Shown here: positions 35,935 through 47,809 of the stretch, in pieces
Layout: each line of letters opens with the position of its first letter
Position numbering within the stretch: position 1 is the first letter of the stretch
Origin: Muraenolepis orangiensis
Lineage: Eukaryota > Chordata > Actinopteri > Gadiformes > Muraenolepididae
Assembly: GCA_027704905.1 (NCBI GenBank)
Contig: CM051002.1
Span: 12,538,228-12,602,227 of the forward strand
DNA: 64,000 bases
Direction: 5' to 3'
Notes under the pieces: model-generated
What the model saw: only the letters and a program-made list of their open reading frames with translations
What the model was told of the DNA's origin: nothing
Databases searched by the model: none
Translations under genes and position numbers: made by a program

Positions 35935-37690
35935 CCAGCTGAGTGGAGTCCTGCAGTACATCTTCAACCTGAGCATGAAACTGGAGAGGGTCCCTGTGCT
36001 GTGGAAGACATCCTGTCTGGTGCCGGTTCCGAAGAAGGCACGTCCCTGCACCTCAAACGACTACAGACCGGTGGCGCTGACGTCCCACGTGGCAAAATCC
36101 TTTGAGAGGCTGGTCCTGTCGCTTCTTCGGCCCCTGGTCAGATCGTCGCTGGACCCTCTTCAGTTTGCCTACCAGCCGAAACTGGGAGTGGAGGACGCCA
36201 TCATCTTCCTGCTTCATCGTGCCTACGCCCACTTGGACAGACCCGGGAGCACTGTGAGAATCATGTTTTTCGACTTCTCCAGTGCGTTCAACACCATCCG
36301 GCCTGCCCTGCTGGGGAGTAAGCTGACGGCGATGAAGGTGGACTCTTCCCTGGTGTCCTGGATTACTGACTATTTGACTGGTCGTCCACAGTTTGTCAGA
36401 CTGCAGGACTGTGTGTCTGACACTGTGGTCAGCAGCACTGTTGCTCCACAGGGAACTGTTCTTTCCCCATTCCTGTTCACCCTTTACACCTCAGACTTCC
36501 AGTACAACTCTGTGTCCTGCCATCTGCAGAAGTTCTCGGACGACTCTGCAGTTGTTGGTTGTGTCAGCGAGGGAAACGATGAGGAGTACAGGGGTGTCGT
36601 GGACTCCTTCGTTGAGTGGTGTGAGCTGAACCACATGCAGCTCAACACTGACAAGACGAAGGAGATGGTGGTGGACTTCCGCAGGAGGAAATCCACACCC
36701 ACACCCATTTCCATCAAGGGTGTGTCCGCTGAAGTTGTTCAGGAATATAAATACCTGGGAGTTCATCTGGACAACAAACTGGTCTGGGCCAAGAACTCTG
36801 AGGCTGTTTACAAGAAGGGCCAGAGCCGTCTCTACTTCCTGCAGAGGCTCCGGTCCTTCAACGTTTGCAACAAGATGCTGAATGTGTTCTACCAGTCGGT
36901 GGTAGCCAGTGCCATCTTCTCCGGTGTCGTGTGCTGGGGAAGCAGGTTGAGATCAGCAGACGCCAACAAGATCAGCAGGATTGTCAGGAAGGCTGGCGCT
37001 GTCCTGGGGGTCCAGCTGGACTCCTTGTTGGTGGTGTCTGAGAGAAGGATGCTGCGCAAGCTGCGTAGTATCCTTGACAACAACTCTCACCCTCTCCATC
37101 AGGTGCTGACCTCATATAGAAGCACCTTTAGCAACAGACTCATTCCACCCAGGTGCACCACAGAACGCCATAGGAAGTCCTTTCTTCCTGTGGCCATCAG
37201 ACTCTTTAATTCATCTACCTCGGGTCGTGACAGGGACAGTGGACACTCAGTGACCGGAGGCCAACGTACTTTATTATTATTATTTTTTGGTCAACACACT
37301 GTAAATCATCTCACTGTAACTTTGAACTGTAAATTCTATTTCAAATTCTAATTCACTTTTCACATGTCACTTTTTCAGTTATTTATTAATATATTATTAC
37401 TGCCAATTTGCACTATACGTATTGTTGTGTATTGTATATACCTACGTATTACTGTAATAATACTGTAAATTGTGCAATTCATCTTCATCAATCAATACAT
37501 TTATATTTCATTTAGAGTTATTTTAATTATATTTTTGTTTATACTACTTTTATTTAGTTAGTTGTTAGTTGTTTTTAGTTTTTAGCTTAGGTATTAGTAT
37601 TTTTGTGTGTGCATTTATTCCCCCTGTGTCAACTGTTGCATCTTAATTTCCCTCGGGATTAATAAAGTAATCTGAATCTGAATCTGAATC
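35935..37690 (+). mobile_element. 5'-truncated non-LTR retrotransposon (CR1/L2/Rex-like LINE)
   Basis: Begins inside the reverse transcriptase ORF, with YIFNLSMKLERVPVLWK in frame before the first ATG, and ends with a polyadenylation-like ATTAATAAAG and short CTGAAT repeats at 37665-37690. That layout is normal for 5'-truncated LINE copies of this group, whose 3' ends finish in short tandem repeats. The endonuclease domain and the 5' UTR are missing. Confidence 0.88.
35975..37351 (+). CDS. LINE reverse transcriptase ORF2 fragment
   Basis: 458 codons open from end to end. Blocks in order: PVPKK and NDYRPVALTS, QFAYQ, FFDFSSAFNTI (first catalytic Asp), APQGTVLSPFLFTLYTSDF, FSDDSAVVG (catalytic Asp pair; Ser where FADD is usual), MQLNTDKTKEMVVDFRR, YKYLGVHLDNKLVW, and a C-terminal part with KKGQSRLYFLQRLRSF. 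It copies LINE RNA at the nicked target. Openness suggests fairly recent insertion. Family: jockey superclade, CR1/L2/Rex1 side; exact clade not resolved by eye. Confidence 0.88.
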   Translation: MKLERVPVLWKTSCLVPVPKKARPCTSNDYRPVALTSHVAKSFERLVLSLLRPLVRSSLDPLQFAYQPKLGVEDAIIFLLHRAYAHLDRPGSTVRIMFFDFSSAFNTIRPALLGSKLTAMKVDSSLVSWITDYLTGRPQFVRLQDCVSDTVVSSTVAPQGTVLSPFLFTLYTSDFQYNSVSCHLQKFSDDSAVVGCVSEGNDEEYRGVVDSFVEWCELNHMQLNTDKTKEMVVDFRRRKSTPTPISIKGVSAEVVQEYKYLGVHLDNKLVWAKNSEAVYKKGQSRLYFLQRLRSFNVCNKMLNVFYQSVVASAIFSGVVCWGSRLRSADANKISRIVRKAGAVLGVQLDSLLVVSERRMLRKLRSILDNNSHPLHQVLTSYRSTFSNRLIPPRCTTERHRKSFLPVAIRLFNSSTSGRDRDSGHSVTGGQRTLLLLFFGQHTVNHLTVTLNCKFYFKF

Positions 37691-37859
37691 ATGATCATCA
37701 TATACCTCAAATCTTGTCTGTGATGCTTCTTCACACATATTGTTGACTGCTTGCAGAGTTGCTTCCAAGTGAATAAGATCCATCTCATGATTATCTTCTA
37801 ACAAAGGCTCTAACCTTCCCATGCTGGTCTCAAGAAAAGCCTCAGAGCAGCTTGTGGAG

Positions 37860-39180
37860 CCTTACTGCTTGATTATACCGGTGACCATCAATAGAGGTCG
37901 GTTATCGGAGGTCTCCTCTGATACCGGGCTGGTCCTCTCAGGGAAGAGAGACAGGGCGTCAGCCTTGGTATTGTGGGAGCCCGGGTGAAAGGTGAGGGTG
38001 AAGTCAAAACGGCTGAAGAACAGGGACCAGCGTGCCTGACGGGAATTCAGCCGCTTGGCTGTACGGAGGTAAGTGAGGTTTTTGTGGTACTACTAAACCA
38101 CAAAATGTTGTCGAGTCCCTTCCAGCCAGTGTTGCCACTCACTTAGTGCTGCTTAAAACGCCAGCAGTTCCCTGTCACCGATGTCGTAATTCCTCTCGGC
38201 AGGACTAAAGCGTTGAGGGAAATAGGCGCAGGGATGGAGCTTCTTGTCCTCTGCCGACCTCTGGGAGAAGATCGCCCCGATGCCCTCATCAGAGGCGTCC
38301 ACCTCCACGATGAATTGCCGGGAAGGATCGGGGTGGGATAGTACCGGGGCTGTGGTGAACAGGCTTTTCAAGGCAGAGAAGGCTGATATAGCCTCTGGGG
38401 ACCAGGAGAAGGAGCGGAGAGAGTGGAAGTGAGGGCCGTGAGAGGGGCGGCCGGTAGAAATTTGCGAACCACAGAAAGCGGCGCAGTTGCTTTCCGTCTT
38501 CGGGTCAGGCCACTCCTCCACAGCCTGGATCTTTCTGGGGTCGGCTCTGGTGTGCCCCTTCTCCATGATGAGGCCGAGAAACTCCACAGACGAGGAGTGA
38601 AACAGGAACTTCTCCGCCTTGACGAAAAGCTTGTTCTCCAGGAGACATTGGAGAATGTGCTGCCGGTGCTCCTGCTCAAAAATAAAAAGTTGTCTAAATA
38701 CACCACCACGAACACATTGAGCATATCCCGGAGGAGATCTGAAAAACAGCCGGGGCGTTGGTCAATCTAAATGGCATCACCATGTACTCAAAGTGTCCGA
38801 GGTGGGTATTGAACGCCGTCTTCCACTCGTCCCCCTCCCCGATGCGGACGAGGTGTTAGGCGTTGCGGAGGTCTAGTTTTGAAAAAAATTGTGGCGTGGG
38901 TCTAGGGTCAAGGTCACCGCATTGAATAAATAAAAATTTCCCTCAAATGGTCTGGGGCTTGCCAACGAGGGTTCCGTCGGGGGAAGTGAAGAGGAATGTT
39001 TGGTCGGAGACTTCTCGCTCGTGTCGATCCCAACGCGTGTTCAACCAACTGAACACGTTCTCCAGCCGAGCAACCATCTCATGGAACGCAACTCCTTGCT
39101 GCTGCGTGGTCTAGATCAACGCCGCTAGGTATTTTTTTTAAATCCGACCCATCTGCTGTACTATCGGGTTCCATGTTGGC
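37860..39180 (-). mobile_element. internally deleted sushi-like Gypsy retrotransposon
   Basis: On the minus strand a gag start (MEPDSTADGSDLKK near 39172) runs to about 38950 and is then joined directly to reverse-transcriptase sequence. RT and RNase H follow to 38153: VEFLGLIMEKGHTRADPRKI, WPDPKTESN, then SWSPEAISAFSALKSLF, FIVEVDASDEGIGAIFSQRS, LHPCAYFPQRFSPAERNYD. The DASDEG motif holds an RNase H catalytic Asp. More of the RNase H/tether region continues to about 37880 with stops. The fusion of gag to RT means a deletion of about 1.5 kb or more. It cannot move on its own. Confidence 0.82.
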
Positions 39181-39259
39181 CAGAATGTTATGCCACACAC
39201 GGATTGTTGCTTGCGGAAGTCCCGAAGAAGTACAGACAGAGTCGGAGGTAAAAGGAGTT

Positions 39260-40311
39260 CAATAACCTGTAGCCATCTTTATTTGGATATTGCTCCAAAG
39301 AATATAATGCTATGAGGTGTGAACAATCAACTATGCGTGTGTAAAATACGGAAGTAATAATACAATGTGAAAAGCTTCTTTGTAGAAGGTGTCACCTGTG
39401 TTACACCTTTATTCAACTATTCCTGTGAGTTAGTGTTATTTGTGTCATTGATGTTCTTACATGTCACAATGCTCAAATACAGACAGTTTAGGAGAGAATT
39501 GTAGGAAAATGAATGTTGTTGACACTTTGAAGAGCCAGACAGACAGACTCATAACTGAGCTCAGATGAGAGCTATGAATATATCCTTTAAGATGATACCA
39601 AACAAGTCATCATAAACAATGAGTAAAGGTCCTGAAACTGAGTGTAAATTAGGATATGCATCGGTGTCTAGAAGCTCATTTATTGTAGGGGGTGGTTAAC
39701 TTCATGTGCTGACAACTGTGACAAAGCTACCACTTACAAAAGGTAATCTTACCAAAATATCATCTATGGACATGTACCTTTTCAAAAAATGAAATTAGAT
39801 TTTGACACCTTGAGTGGTACCAAAATATTGTCTGGCCCATGGACTATATGGGTGTATAAGGCTGACACACTGGTATATTACATTACATCACAATACCTTA
39901 GTCATTTAGCAGAGGCTTTTCTGTATATTAGATTAAAATTCATTGTCAGTGTACAGCACAAATACAGTACAGCGAAAATATTTGGCATCTAAACTAGAGT
40001 GCAAATGTTGCAGTAAAGTGCATGGTAATATATAATGTACAGTTATTGAATAATATGTAAAAACTGTCTACTAAAAACAGGTAGTGAGCAGGGGTATGCA
40101 GTTGTATCAACAGATCATTATATATAAATGTATATACAGCAGGTAGTGAGCAGAGGTGTGTAGTTATATCAGCAGTTGAAGATAAATATATATATATCTG
40201 GTAAGTACAGTAAAAATGTACATGACTATCATACAGGTATGTAAACAATAAATATGCTAACTATTAACTAGGTAGAGGAAGGGAGTTCTGATATATGTAT
40301 ATGTCACTAAC
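39260..40311 (-). other. intron 1 remnant of PARP3-like copy D
   Basis: Sequence 39260-40311 matches intron 1 of copy A in pieces (AATATAATGCTATGAGGTG, one arm of the fold-back at 39565-39745, and the TATA-rich 40030-40260 block). No further PARP exon is found before the Gypsy fragment begins near 39180. Confidence 0.7.
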
Positions 40312-41100
40312 CTCTGCAGCAGTAAGGTTACATTGCTCATCCACCTTCCTGGTCACTTTCACCTCTGGTCCAGCAGCCTTGAGGGCCTCTTTTGCTTCCC
40401 TGAATGCGTCCTTTGGCTTTGGAGTCTCCTCGGGCTCCTCCTTCACCTTCTTAGCACCTACCTTGCTAGAGGACGCAGACCGTCTCTTTGGCGCCATGAT
40501 CCCTTGATCTATGAAATGGCACACGCAATAAATGTTGAACAAAACTATACTGAGGATCTCAAGTGCATGTTGAACTGGTCGTCTTGGTTTATTCTACACA
40601 TAACATCTGTAACGCATATAGTTGATGATATAATGATATACAGCCATCAAAAACAAGTTTCGACATGTCATCTGCAGCTCAGCGCAAATGGACTTAGGTT
40701 GATTACTGAACGGCACAGTGAATCAAGGCCACATATCCGTTTACTGCGAAACAGATCGCTAAAAGGTCGAATGTTGACATGCCACCACTCTGGTTCTGTC
40801 ATTCATGGATAGCGTTGTGGTGCGTTTGGACCATACGACATGTGACCATTGATCGGCTTAGAAAACCCCCTTAAAGGCATATCAATCTCATAAAGTAGCG
40901 AGACAACTCACTCAACAACGTCAACAAGCACGAACGAGGCGATCTCGATGCAGCTCCAGCTCTGAGTCTTGAAGTTACCTAAAATCCTAGACTACTTTGC
41001 GTGTAATCTTTAACGTAAACGTGTGCCTAGAAGACTTACAGTCAAAATAGGAAGACCGGGACGAGCTCTCGGGGCAGATCGGGTCAGACCAAGCAGATGA
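40312..41100 (-). pseudogene. parp3: PARP3-like copy D: 5' exon and first coding exon only
   Basis: The coding exon 40497-40312 has 62 codons starting MAPKRRSASSSKVGAKKVKE, then PKPKDAFREAKEALKAAG, ending CNLTAAE before donor GTTAGT. This is the basic, lysine-rich PARP3 N-terminus, with DxFRxxxEALK and the short DxxC stretch before VYEDY. The non-coding exon lies at about 41100-41040 with donor GTAAGT. Everything downstream of intron 1 is missing. D keeps the long exon 1 that A and C have lost, so it is closer to the ancestral gene, or is the start of a full gene disrupted here. Confidence 0.75.
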
Positions 41101-41274
41101 ATACAAGGGGCGGACCATTCCAGTAAATATCGTCATCGTCGTCATCTTCTTGTTTTCTGGGACCACGCCAATGAATCTATTAATTATGTTAGCAAATGTT
41201 GTATATTCTATGCAGGGTGCAGCCGCAGTCAAGTTAGTTTCACATTGGATGTTCGATTTTTGGTGGATTCTTTT

Positions 41275-41533
41275 TTTTCCCCATGCTCATTCACATACAG
41301 CGGGTGGTAATAGGGAGGAATTGCGATAATAACAATTGCATGCCGCGCCATTCAGCCGGCCTGAACTCAGCTGTGCTCTCTCACACACACACACCCACAC
41401 ACACACACACACAGTTGGGTATCATCAAAGTAGGTTGTCAGTATTGTTTATTGACTCATCATAGCATCAAGCGGTCATGTTATGACGCAAAAAGGTTAAG
41501 GCAGTAGCATTCAACATAGAACCAAAATGTATG
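41275..41533 (+). repeat. dispersed repeat R1, third copy
   Basis: From CCCCATGCTCATTCACATAC through GGCCGGCCTGAACTCAGC, a (CA)n tract, and GCGGTCATGTTATGACGC to the Harbinger-like insertion. It lacks the minisatellite and the GA tract seen in the other copies. Confidence 0.7.
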
Positions 41534-41536
41534 TTA

Positions 41537-42950
41537 AGAAAGCCCAGTTCGGGCTCTCGCGTGTCAATGGAGCCGGTTCGCAGTTAGTTTTGGGGAGCCG
41601 GCAAAAAACTGGTTTGCGTTTCCACTGCCTTTTTCGCCGAGAGAGCCACGTCATGACGTCACTGTTAACGTCTCTGCTGTCCCAGCAGCTCGCGCCAACT
41701 TCCACAACAGTATATTACATGATGGATGGAAAAGTGTTGCGCCTGGCTTTGAGGCTACAAACAGCTGCTCGTCTTTAGTGCTATGGACGCGATTACGTTG
41801 AAGCCCCTAACTGTGATAAAGGACTATACTAATAAAATCGACTTGACGTTAGAGCTGCATTAATAGAGTACTTAAACAGAAGGGACCATTTGCATTTTCT
41901 TCTTCAAAACTGTCATCTTGTATTATGTTTCTCGGTTGATAAAGCATAATGAAGCGGACATTGTATGAAAAATAGAAATGTTTTATTTAAAAAAAACAAA
42001 AAACATTAAATACACAATATACAGTAATCACAAAATGTAAAAGTATAGAGTGCAGTGTAATAAGTCCATGTTAATAAAGCTCCGATGGGCTGAGGGGCTC
42101 CTGTGAGCTGCAGCCCAGTGGGGCGGTAGCTCCGCATCGCATCGTCCAGGGAAGACGACTCCATAAACAACTAAAACAAGAGAAAAGTGCATTAAAACAT
42201 GACTCCATTACACTTTACTGTTTTTAGAAAGTAGCATCCTGACGTTATCAAGGTTAATATCGGCTAACGGAAGCCTAGCAATCATAGCTCCTCATTTGTG
42301 ATGATAGGAACATAACATTGATGTGATAATGAGCAGCTCGCTAAACAGATTATAAATACAAAGCTGGTTGGCAACACGGGAAAGATTTATAAAGTAAAAC
42401 TTACCAGGACCAGGGTGACAGCAGCGGATCATCAGTTTGTTATCGATTAGCCCCTCGTATCGTCCAGTTTGTTATCGATTAGCCCCTCGTATTGTCCAGT
42501 TTGTTATCGATTAGCTCCTCGGTCCTGTCCCCCGCTGAAGACATCTCACGCTGTAGTTTTTCTAATAGCGGTTTGTTCTAGAAGCTCCTCTAGTTTATTG
42601 TGACCTTCTGCCGAGGACAACAACGCAAACAAACGCAGTTTGTCTCGTCCACGGACCACTGTCACCTTCACGTCCACGGAGAATTTTACTGATTTTAAAG
42701 ATGGCGGAAAAAAACTTTGAGTTTGTTTTGAGTTTGTCCGATAAGCCCCGCCCCCAGCCCCGATAAGCCCCGCCCCCAGCCCCTGACGTGGTGGAGCCGG
42801 CTGGCCAGCTCAGCTTCGAAGTGGAGCCGCAAACGAACCACTTAACGGAGCCAGAAAGCGGCTCCATTGCGGTGGAAACCCAAAGAACTGGTTCGCGATG
42901 ACGCGCGGGCTCCGAAACGGCTCTCAAAACAGCTTGGTGGAAACGGGGCA
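41537..42950. mobile_element. Harbinger-like non-autonomous element, 1.4 kb
   Basis: It interrupts repeat R1, whose uninterrupted form reads TATGTTAGGGACATCTAG (as at 23560), with TTA at the left junction. The right end is GGTGGAAACGGGGCA; the left end is eroded. Internal blocks (GATAAGCCCCGCCCCCAGCC, TTGTTATCGATTAG repeats) are shared with 49295-50104. No transposase frame. A three-base TWA-type target suggests PIF/Harbinger, inferred from ends only. Confidence 0.6.
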
Positions 42951-42960
42951 ATAGTGACAT

Positions 42961-43135
42961 CTAGTGGTGAAGAACAGTGGTGGGCCGTCAGGGCCAGCAA
43001 GGCCTTCTCTGCTGGCCCAAACATCATCAGAATATACATTTCATTTTTATATATTTTTTCCAAAAAGATGTATTAAATGATTCCCCATAGTCTATTATCT
43101 TCATTTCATAGCCTTCCTCTTGGTTGCGCTCAGTG
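42961..43135. mobile_element. hAT-like element end, truncated
   Basis: GACATCTAGTGGTGAAGAA from R1, then CAGTGGTGGGCCGTC as at 23586, broken off after TTGGTTGCGCT where CAGTGGCGGCCGGTGAC starts another hAT-like end (43132). The far end of that second element was not found. Confidence 0.55.
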
Positions 43136-45010
43136 GCGGCCGGTGACATCCGAAGTAGGAGGGGCGCAGGGGTAAAAAAAAAAACTATACATAATATAAA
43201 CCTCACCGTTACTCATTCTACTCTGTATTGTTTATATGTATATTGACTGAACATTCCTTTACTTACTGCTTAATTTCTTTTTTTACTTACTTTATTTTTA
43301 CTGTATGTAGCACAATCAATCAGTATTCTGTATTTTGTTGTGACAAATAATAAACAAACTTGAAACTTATGGTGAAAGAACATTTATTATATGGTGCCTA
43401 GTAGAAAATAAACATAAGAAAAAAATATGGTCTTATATTAGAAAGACTACCCAGTGTGCCATCAAAAATAATACCTAAATATGGTCTTACATTCGATTGT
43501 GCAAAAGTAATTAGAACAAAATAGAAGATAATAAAATAGACCTGATACAAGTCCTGAGATAAAATGCAATACAATGTTAAGCTTACAAATTAAAAGGTAC
43601 TGGGTCCTATGTACACTACTATACAATATACAGTTTAATCTATGTACCTATGCTATACTAACTATACAAGAACCACTTAGCAAACTAGGTTCTGGAAAAC
43701 GACTGAATATATAGCCTTCCTCTGTCTGTTGCTGGTTGCTGAATGATGATGTCAGGCTGATGAGGTCCAAACTTTTTCACTCTGAGTTTTTCTTGCAGTG
43801 TTCGTCTTTCAAATGGTGTTGCTTTGAGGGATTTGACAGAATTCTACATGGTAGCTAGTGTAATGGCTGTGTCCTGTACAGAACAAAAAAAGAACAAACT
43901 TGCAACATGAGGTCTCTCCCACACACACGGGTCTCAATCTCCTCTCCTCAGACAGCAAGACGCAGCAAGAACTGACTCATTAACAAATGCTTCTGAATTT
44001 AACTAATTAAATAGAATACAAATGCTTAATACATTCGACCACAGCCTATATTAGCAGACAAACACACGGAGGACCCTGTAGCTAGCATTGGGGAAGCACG
44101 TGTCCACGATAAACTTACAAAACCCCAATCCACACCGTTTACATACAAATGACACAAGCTGCATGTTTATACAGCAAGACCAACATTTCTTATCCCCTTT
44201 ACTTTACGTTTACATCGTCCACAATAAAAATAAATGTAAAACTATAATCGGGACAAAAACAAACAACAACGTACCTTTCCTCAGACAGCAAGACGCGAAC
44301 TGAGAGCAGAGCAGTACAGGCTTTACAAATAACTAGGTTCAACTAGGCTATGAATTGCGCATGCGTGACTGGTTTTCTTTGCTCACGCATTCACGCATGC
44401 GCCACTCAATTTGCTCACGCATGCGCCACTCAATTTGAGTCGCGCATGCGTGACTGGTTTCCTTGTTCGGGCGCAATGAAATGCGCTCCCAGAGATCGTA
44501 TTCAGGACCCTTGATAGGCTACATTGCCTATCAAATTTGGTACCTACCTCAAAACCTTGACCCTGGTTTGGAGGTAGGTACCAAATTTCTATGAGAGTGA
44601 CGTCAATGACAAACGAGGGGGGAGAATAGCACGCACAACAATGATTTATATTTGCTATATTAAACGTTATTGTGCATTTTAAACACAAACATACATAAAA
44701 GGAGTAATTATTATTCATTTTAAACATGTTTAGTTTATTTTTAGGGGTCAAAAAAATAAAAAATAAAAAAACACAATTAGGCTGTCCCATTCCGTAGGCT
44801 CCTTCAAATGCAGCCTTCAAATGCAGCCTTAATTTCCCGAAATTGAAATGTGCATCGATGCAGACTTCTGCAGCCTTCGGTCCCAGAATATCCCAGAATG
44901 CATTTCGCACCAACCAGTACAGAATTTGAGCCCGGCTAAAAGCTGTTTTAGATTTCGCTGTAGGACTGTAATTAAGTCACTTTATTAAGTTTTATTATTT
45001 TATTACGCGA
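43136..45010. other. no gene recognised; repeat-derived, one perfect hairpin
   Basis: 43140-43380 ends in AATAAACAAACTTGAAACTT, a LINE-tail-like sequence. 43380-44340 has no conserved frame. 44350-44460 contains inverted GCGCATGCGTGACTGG repeats. 44533-44588 is a perfect 18-bp-arm hairpin (AAATTTGGTACCTACCTC and its complement) with a 20-base loop. The 176-codon minus frame at 44383-44913 resembles nothing. Confidence 0.45.
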
Positions 45011-45149
45011 CAATGTACCTATGTAGATTATACATTTGTTGTCAGTTTATCCAAATAAGCCTGTTTAGAAATATGCTACGGCGATTTCGGAGATATGCAT
45101 ATGGGAAGCGCTGGCGCGGGCCAGCTGGTCTCCCAGGCCGCCAGTGTGT

Positions 45150-45168
45150 GTGTATATATATATATGTG

Positions 45169-45214
<46 letters not shown>

Positions 45215-45310
45215 TATATACACACATATATATATATATACACACATATATATATATATGTGTATATATATATATATATATATACATACATACACACACA
45301 TACATATATA
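45150..45310. repeat. TA/TACA microsatellite
   Basis: Alternating TATATA, TACACA and TATG blocks. Tyr/Ile/His-rich frames through it are artefacts. The matching short TA block at 52083-52145 lies on the other side of the Gypsy element, which therefore inserted into a TA microsatellite. Confidence 0.95.
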
Positions 45311-45764
45311 TAGTACCGCTGTGGCCTGGCTGACCATGGGTCTCCCTCCAGAACAAAGGGGGTTTGGGAGTTCATTGGGTGTTGTATGTGTGTGTTTGTT
45401 TACCTGCATGTGTTTGAGGGGAAGTGTCCACTATAGAGGGTCATTGGCTGCGAGCGCTAGGGGGAGCAGGTTGCGTGGGAACGGGAGTGAGAGAGTCACG
45501 CGAGAGATGGAACGGGAACGAGAGAGGGGGGTGTGGGGAGACGGCGTGGAGTAGCGTGGGGAGAAAGAGACACGGACTATTTGCGTTGGAGGAATATCGT
45601 TTTGGGCTTGCCACCCTGGTTTATTGTTTTTAAGAGTGGACATTTCAACCCCCGGATTAGTTGTGAGCTGCGGCAGGGAATAAATCTGGGCCAGTTTGGC
45701 TATCAAATAAGAACATTGTCTCAGTCGTCTGTATCAAGCTGGCTACCACCGCTAAAGCGTCACA
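45311..45764 (+). repeat. Gypsy 5' LTR
   Basis: Begins around CCGCTGTGGCCTGGC inside the microsatellite; the terminal TGTAAC seen in the 3' LTR is altered. It contains AGGGAATAAATCTGGG (polyadenylation signal) and ends GCGTCACA before the primer-binding site. Confidence 0.85.
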
Positions 45765-45819
45765 TTGGTGTCAGAAGTGGGATTTGCTTTCGTCGCCGGT
45801 AGCTAGCTGGACAGAGACT

Positions 45820-47230
45820 ATGGACGGGAGAGGAATGTTAACTCCTCCAGCATCGGAGAGAAGAGTGAAAGTGATTGGACACGGTGGACTCGCGGAACGG
45901 CCGGAGCAAGCAGGGATGTCGGGAGATGAGTCCGACACGGGAACGGAGAACGAGGGGGCGGCAGCCTTCAACCTCGTGGACACGGATGAACAGCGGAGGA
46001 AGGTAGGGGAGGCTTCGGATGGGCATAAAAGACTTTCACTAAGAGCCCAATCTACCGCACACAGTCTTGAGAGAGAAATGTTTAGAGGATGGCTGAAGAC
46101 GATGAAATGTGTACAGTGAAATGTGTGTAGAGGAACAAGCTAACGCTAACCCACCTGACTCTGTTAGCTTGGGACAAGCTAACCTTAACTCTTCAGCCCA
46201 GCTTGTAGATGTTCACCCCACAGCTACTGTTACCCAGCTTAGCTTAGCAACCCCAACCAACTCCTCTGATGCTAGCCAGCATTTAGCTCCAGACAAACAT
46301 GCGGTGGCTGGTGTGTCTGGGTCCCACGTCAACCACGTTAGTGGGCAAGTCACACAAGGGGGGACCCAACTCAGAGTTATACCTGCTCTCCCTGCGCTAG
46401 GGCTGAGCCAAACAAACTCTTCTCCCCCTCAAGCCACTCATGCCCCTGTAGATCCTACGCAGTTATTAACTGCTCTTTCAAATGCTCTAACTACTGCCAT
46501 GGCAGGAGTTATTCCGTCACCCACAAGCGGTAATCAGAGAAGAGACCTGGTCAGGGTGGGTCGCTATGATGGCAATACGGGGTGGGAAACGTACTGGACA
46601 CAATTCCAACTCATAGCCAGAGCTAACCAGTGGGACAGAACCGAGAGTGCAGTTCAACTGGCCGCGGCTCTGGATGGAGAGGCTAGGAGGGTACTGCTTG
46701 ACCTCTCGGATGTGGAGATGAGCAACCCCCAATCCATAGCTCGGGCTATAGAGAGACAGTTTGGGGAACCAACATCACAAGCAGCTGCTAGGCGACAGTT
46801 CAACGAGCGAGTGCGCCGGAGGGGAGAGAAGCTAGGGGTCTATGCAGCAGAGCTACGACATCTGGCCCGTAGAGCGTTTCCTGAGTTCAACGAGGAGCAG
46901 CGGTTTATCCTCGCTAAAGAGGCCTTCGTCAGTGGGCTGACCCCACACACCCTGCGACTGCAGGTCCGCCTCAGTAACCCGCTCTCCTGGGAGGAGGCCC
47001 TGGAGAGAGCGCAGGAGGTTGAACAGATTATTGAGGAAGGCTTGGAACCAAAGCCCTAACAGGCCTTACCTGGCAACCCCAAGCCACCAGCTCCCCTCCG
47101 ACAGACCCCTAGACTCCCAGTGACACAAGGGAGCCGCATCTCACCAGACCCACAGTCCCAGACCTGTTGGAGTTGTGGCCAGAGAGGTCACATACAGTAT
47201 CATTGCCCTCTCTCCCTAGACCAGCATCAA
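45820..47230 (+). pseudogene. Gypsy gag, frameshifted
   Basis: Starts MDGRGMLTPPASERR at 45820 and breaks at about 46110, where GAAATGTG is tandemly repeated. The second frame, 46109-47059, holds the capsid-like region (RYDGNTGWETYWTQFQL, RRFNERVRRRGEKLGVYAAEL, FVSGLTPHTLRL). After a TAA at 47057 the same frame continues to a nucleocapsid zinc knuckle CWSCGQRGHIQYHC near 47162-47203. Gag packages the element RNA. Two interruptions make this copy inactive. Confidence 0.85.
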
Positions 47231-47381
47231 CCGTCGCTGGGAAACGAGGCAGGGACAGAATAGAGGGGAATACTTCTGTCCCAGTCACTGAACCTGTTCC
47301 CCCTCCCCTGCTCGGAATAATTGTTTAAAAGGACCAGACCCTGGGACACAACCACAGCTACCTCCTGGTTGTCGTGTTCTG

Positions 47382-47735
47382 GTGGAGGTAGAGGGGAACT
47401 TAGTCCATGCTCTCGTGGATACGGGATCCTCAGCGACGCTCATAAGGCCAGACCTGTTGAAGGTAAGGCAGCAACTGTCCCAAACCAACCTCCCCCTCAT
47501 CACCGTGACCGGCGACCGAGCAGCCATGCTGGGCTGCTGCCCCGTCACTATCCACGTGGGTGATCAGACGTTTAAGCAATCTGTGTGGGTGGCCGAGATC
47601 ATTGAACCATGTCTGCTTGGCTTGGACTTTCTTAGGGCCACTGGGTGCGTGTTAGATCTCACACAGAACACAGTGTCTTTAATGGGTGGGTCTCCGCACA
47701 GGTTAGGTAGTTATGGACAAACCCTGAGTCTTTAG
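47382..47735 (+). pseudogene. Gypsy protease
   Basis: The frame has VEGNLVHALVDTGSSATLIR, the DTGS active site of a retropepsin, then ITVTGDRAAMLGC and CLLGLDFLRATGCVLD, the C-terminal GLDFL block. It ends in a stop before RT, so RT needs another frame. The domain looks complete in length (about 100 residues). Confidence 0.85.
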
Positions 47736-47809
47736 CTTCCTCTCAACCTCTTCATAGAGAGACAACCGGTGCCTCTCCACTACACCCAGGACTCTCCTAC
47801 AGTGATGTC

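Noticed and set aside
41013..41232. A divergently oriented neighbour gene sharing the parp3 promoter upstream of copy D
   Set aside because: I looked for a start codon and coding sequence on the plus strand and saw none that I could support.
44383..44913. 176-codon minus-strand frame
   Set aside because: Composition follows AT-rich and repeated CATGCG sequence. No motif, no splice context.
45013..45409. Tyr/Ile-rich frames resembling membrane proteins
   Set aside because: Translation of the TA/TACA microsatellite.
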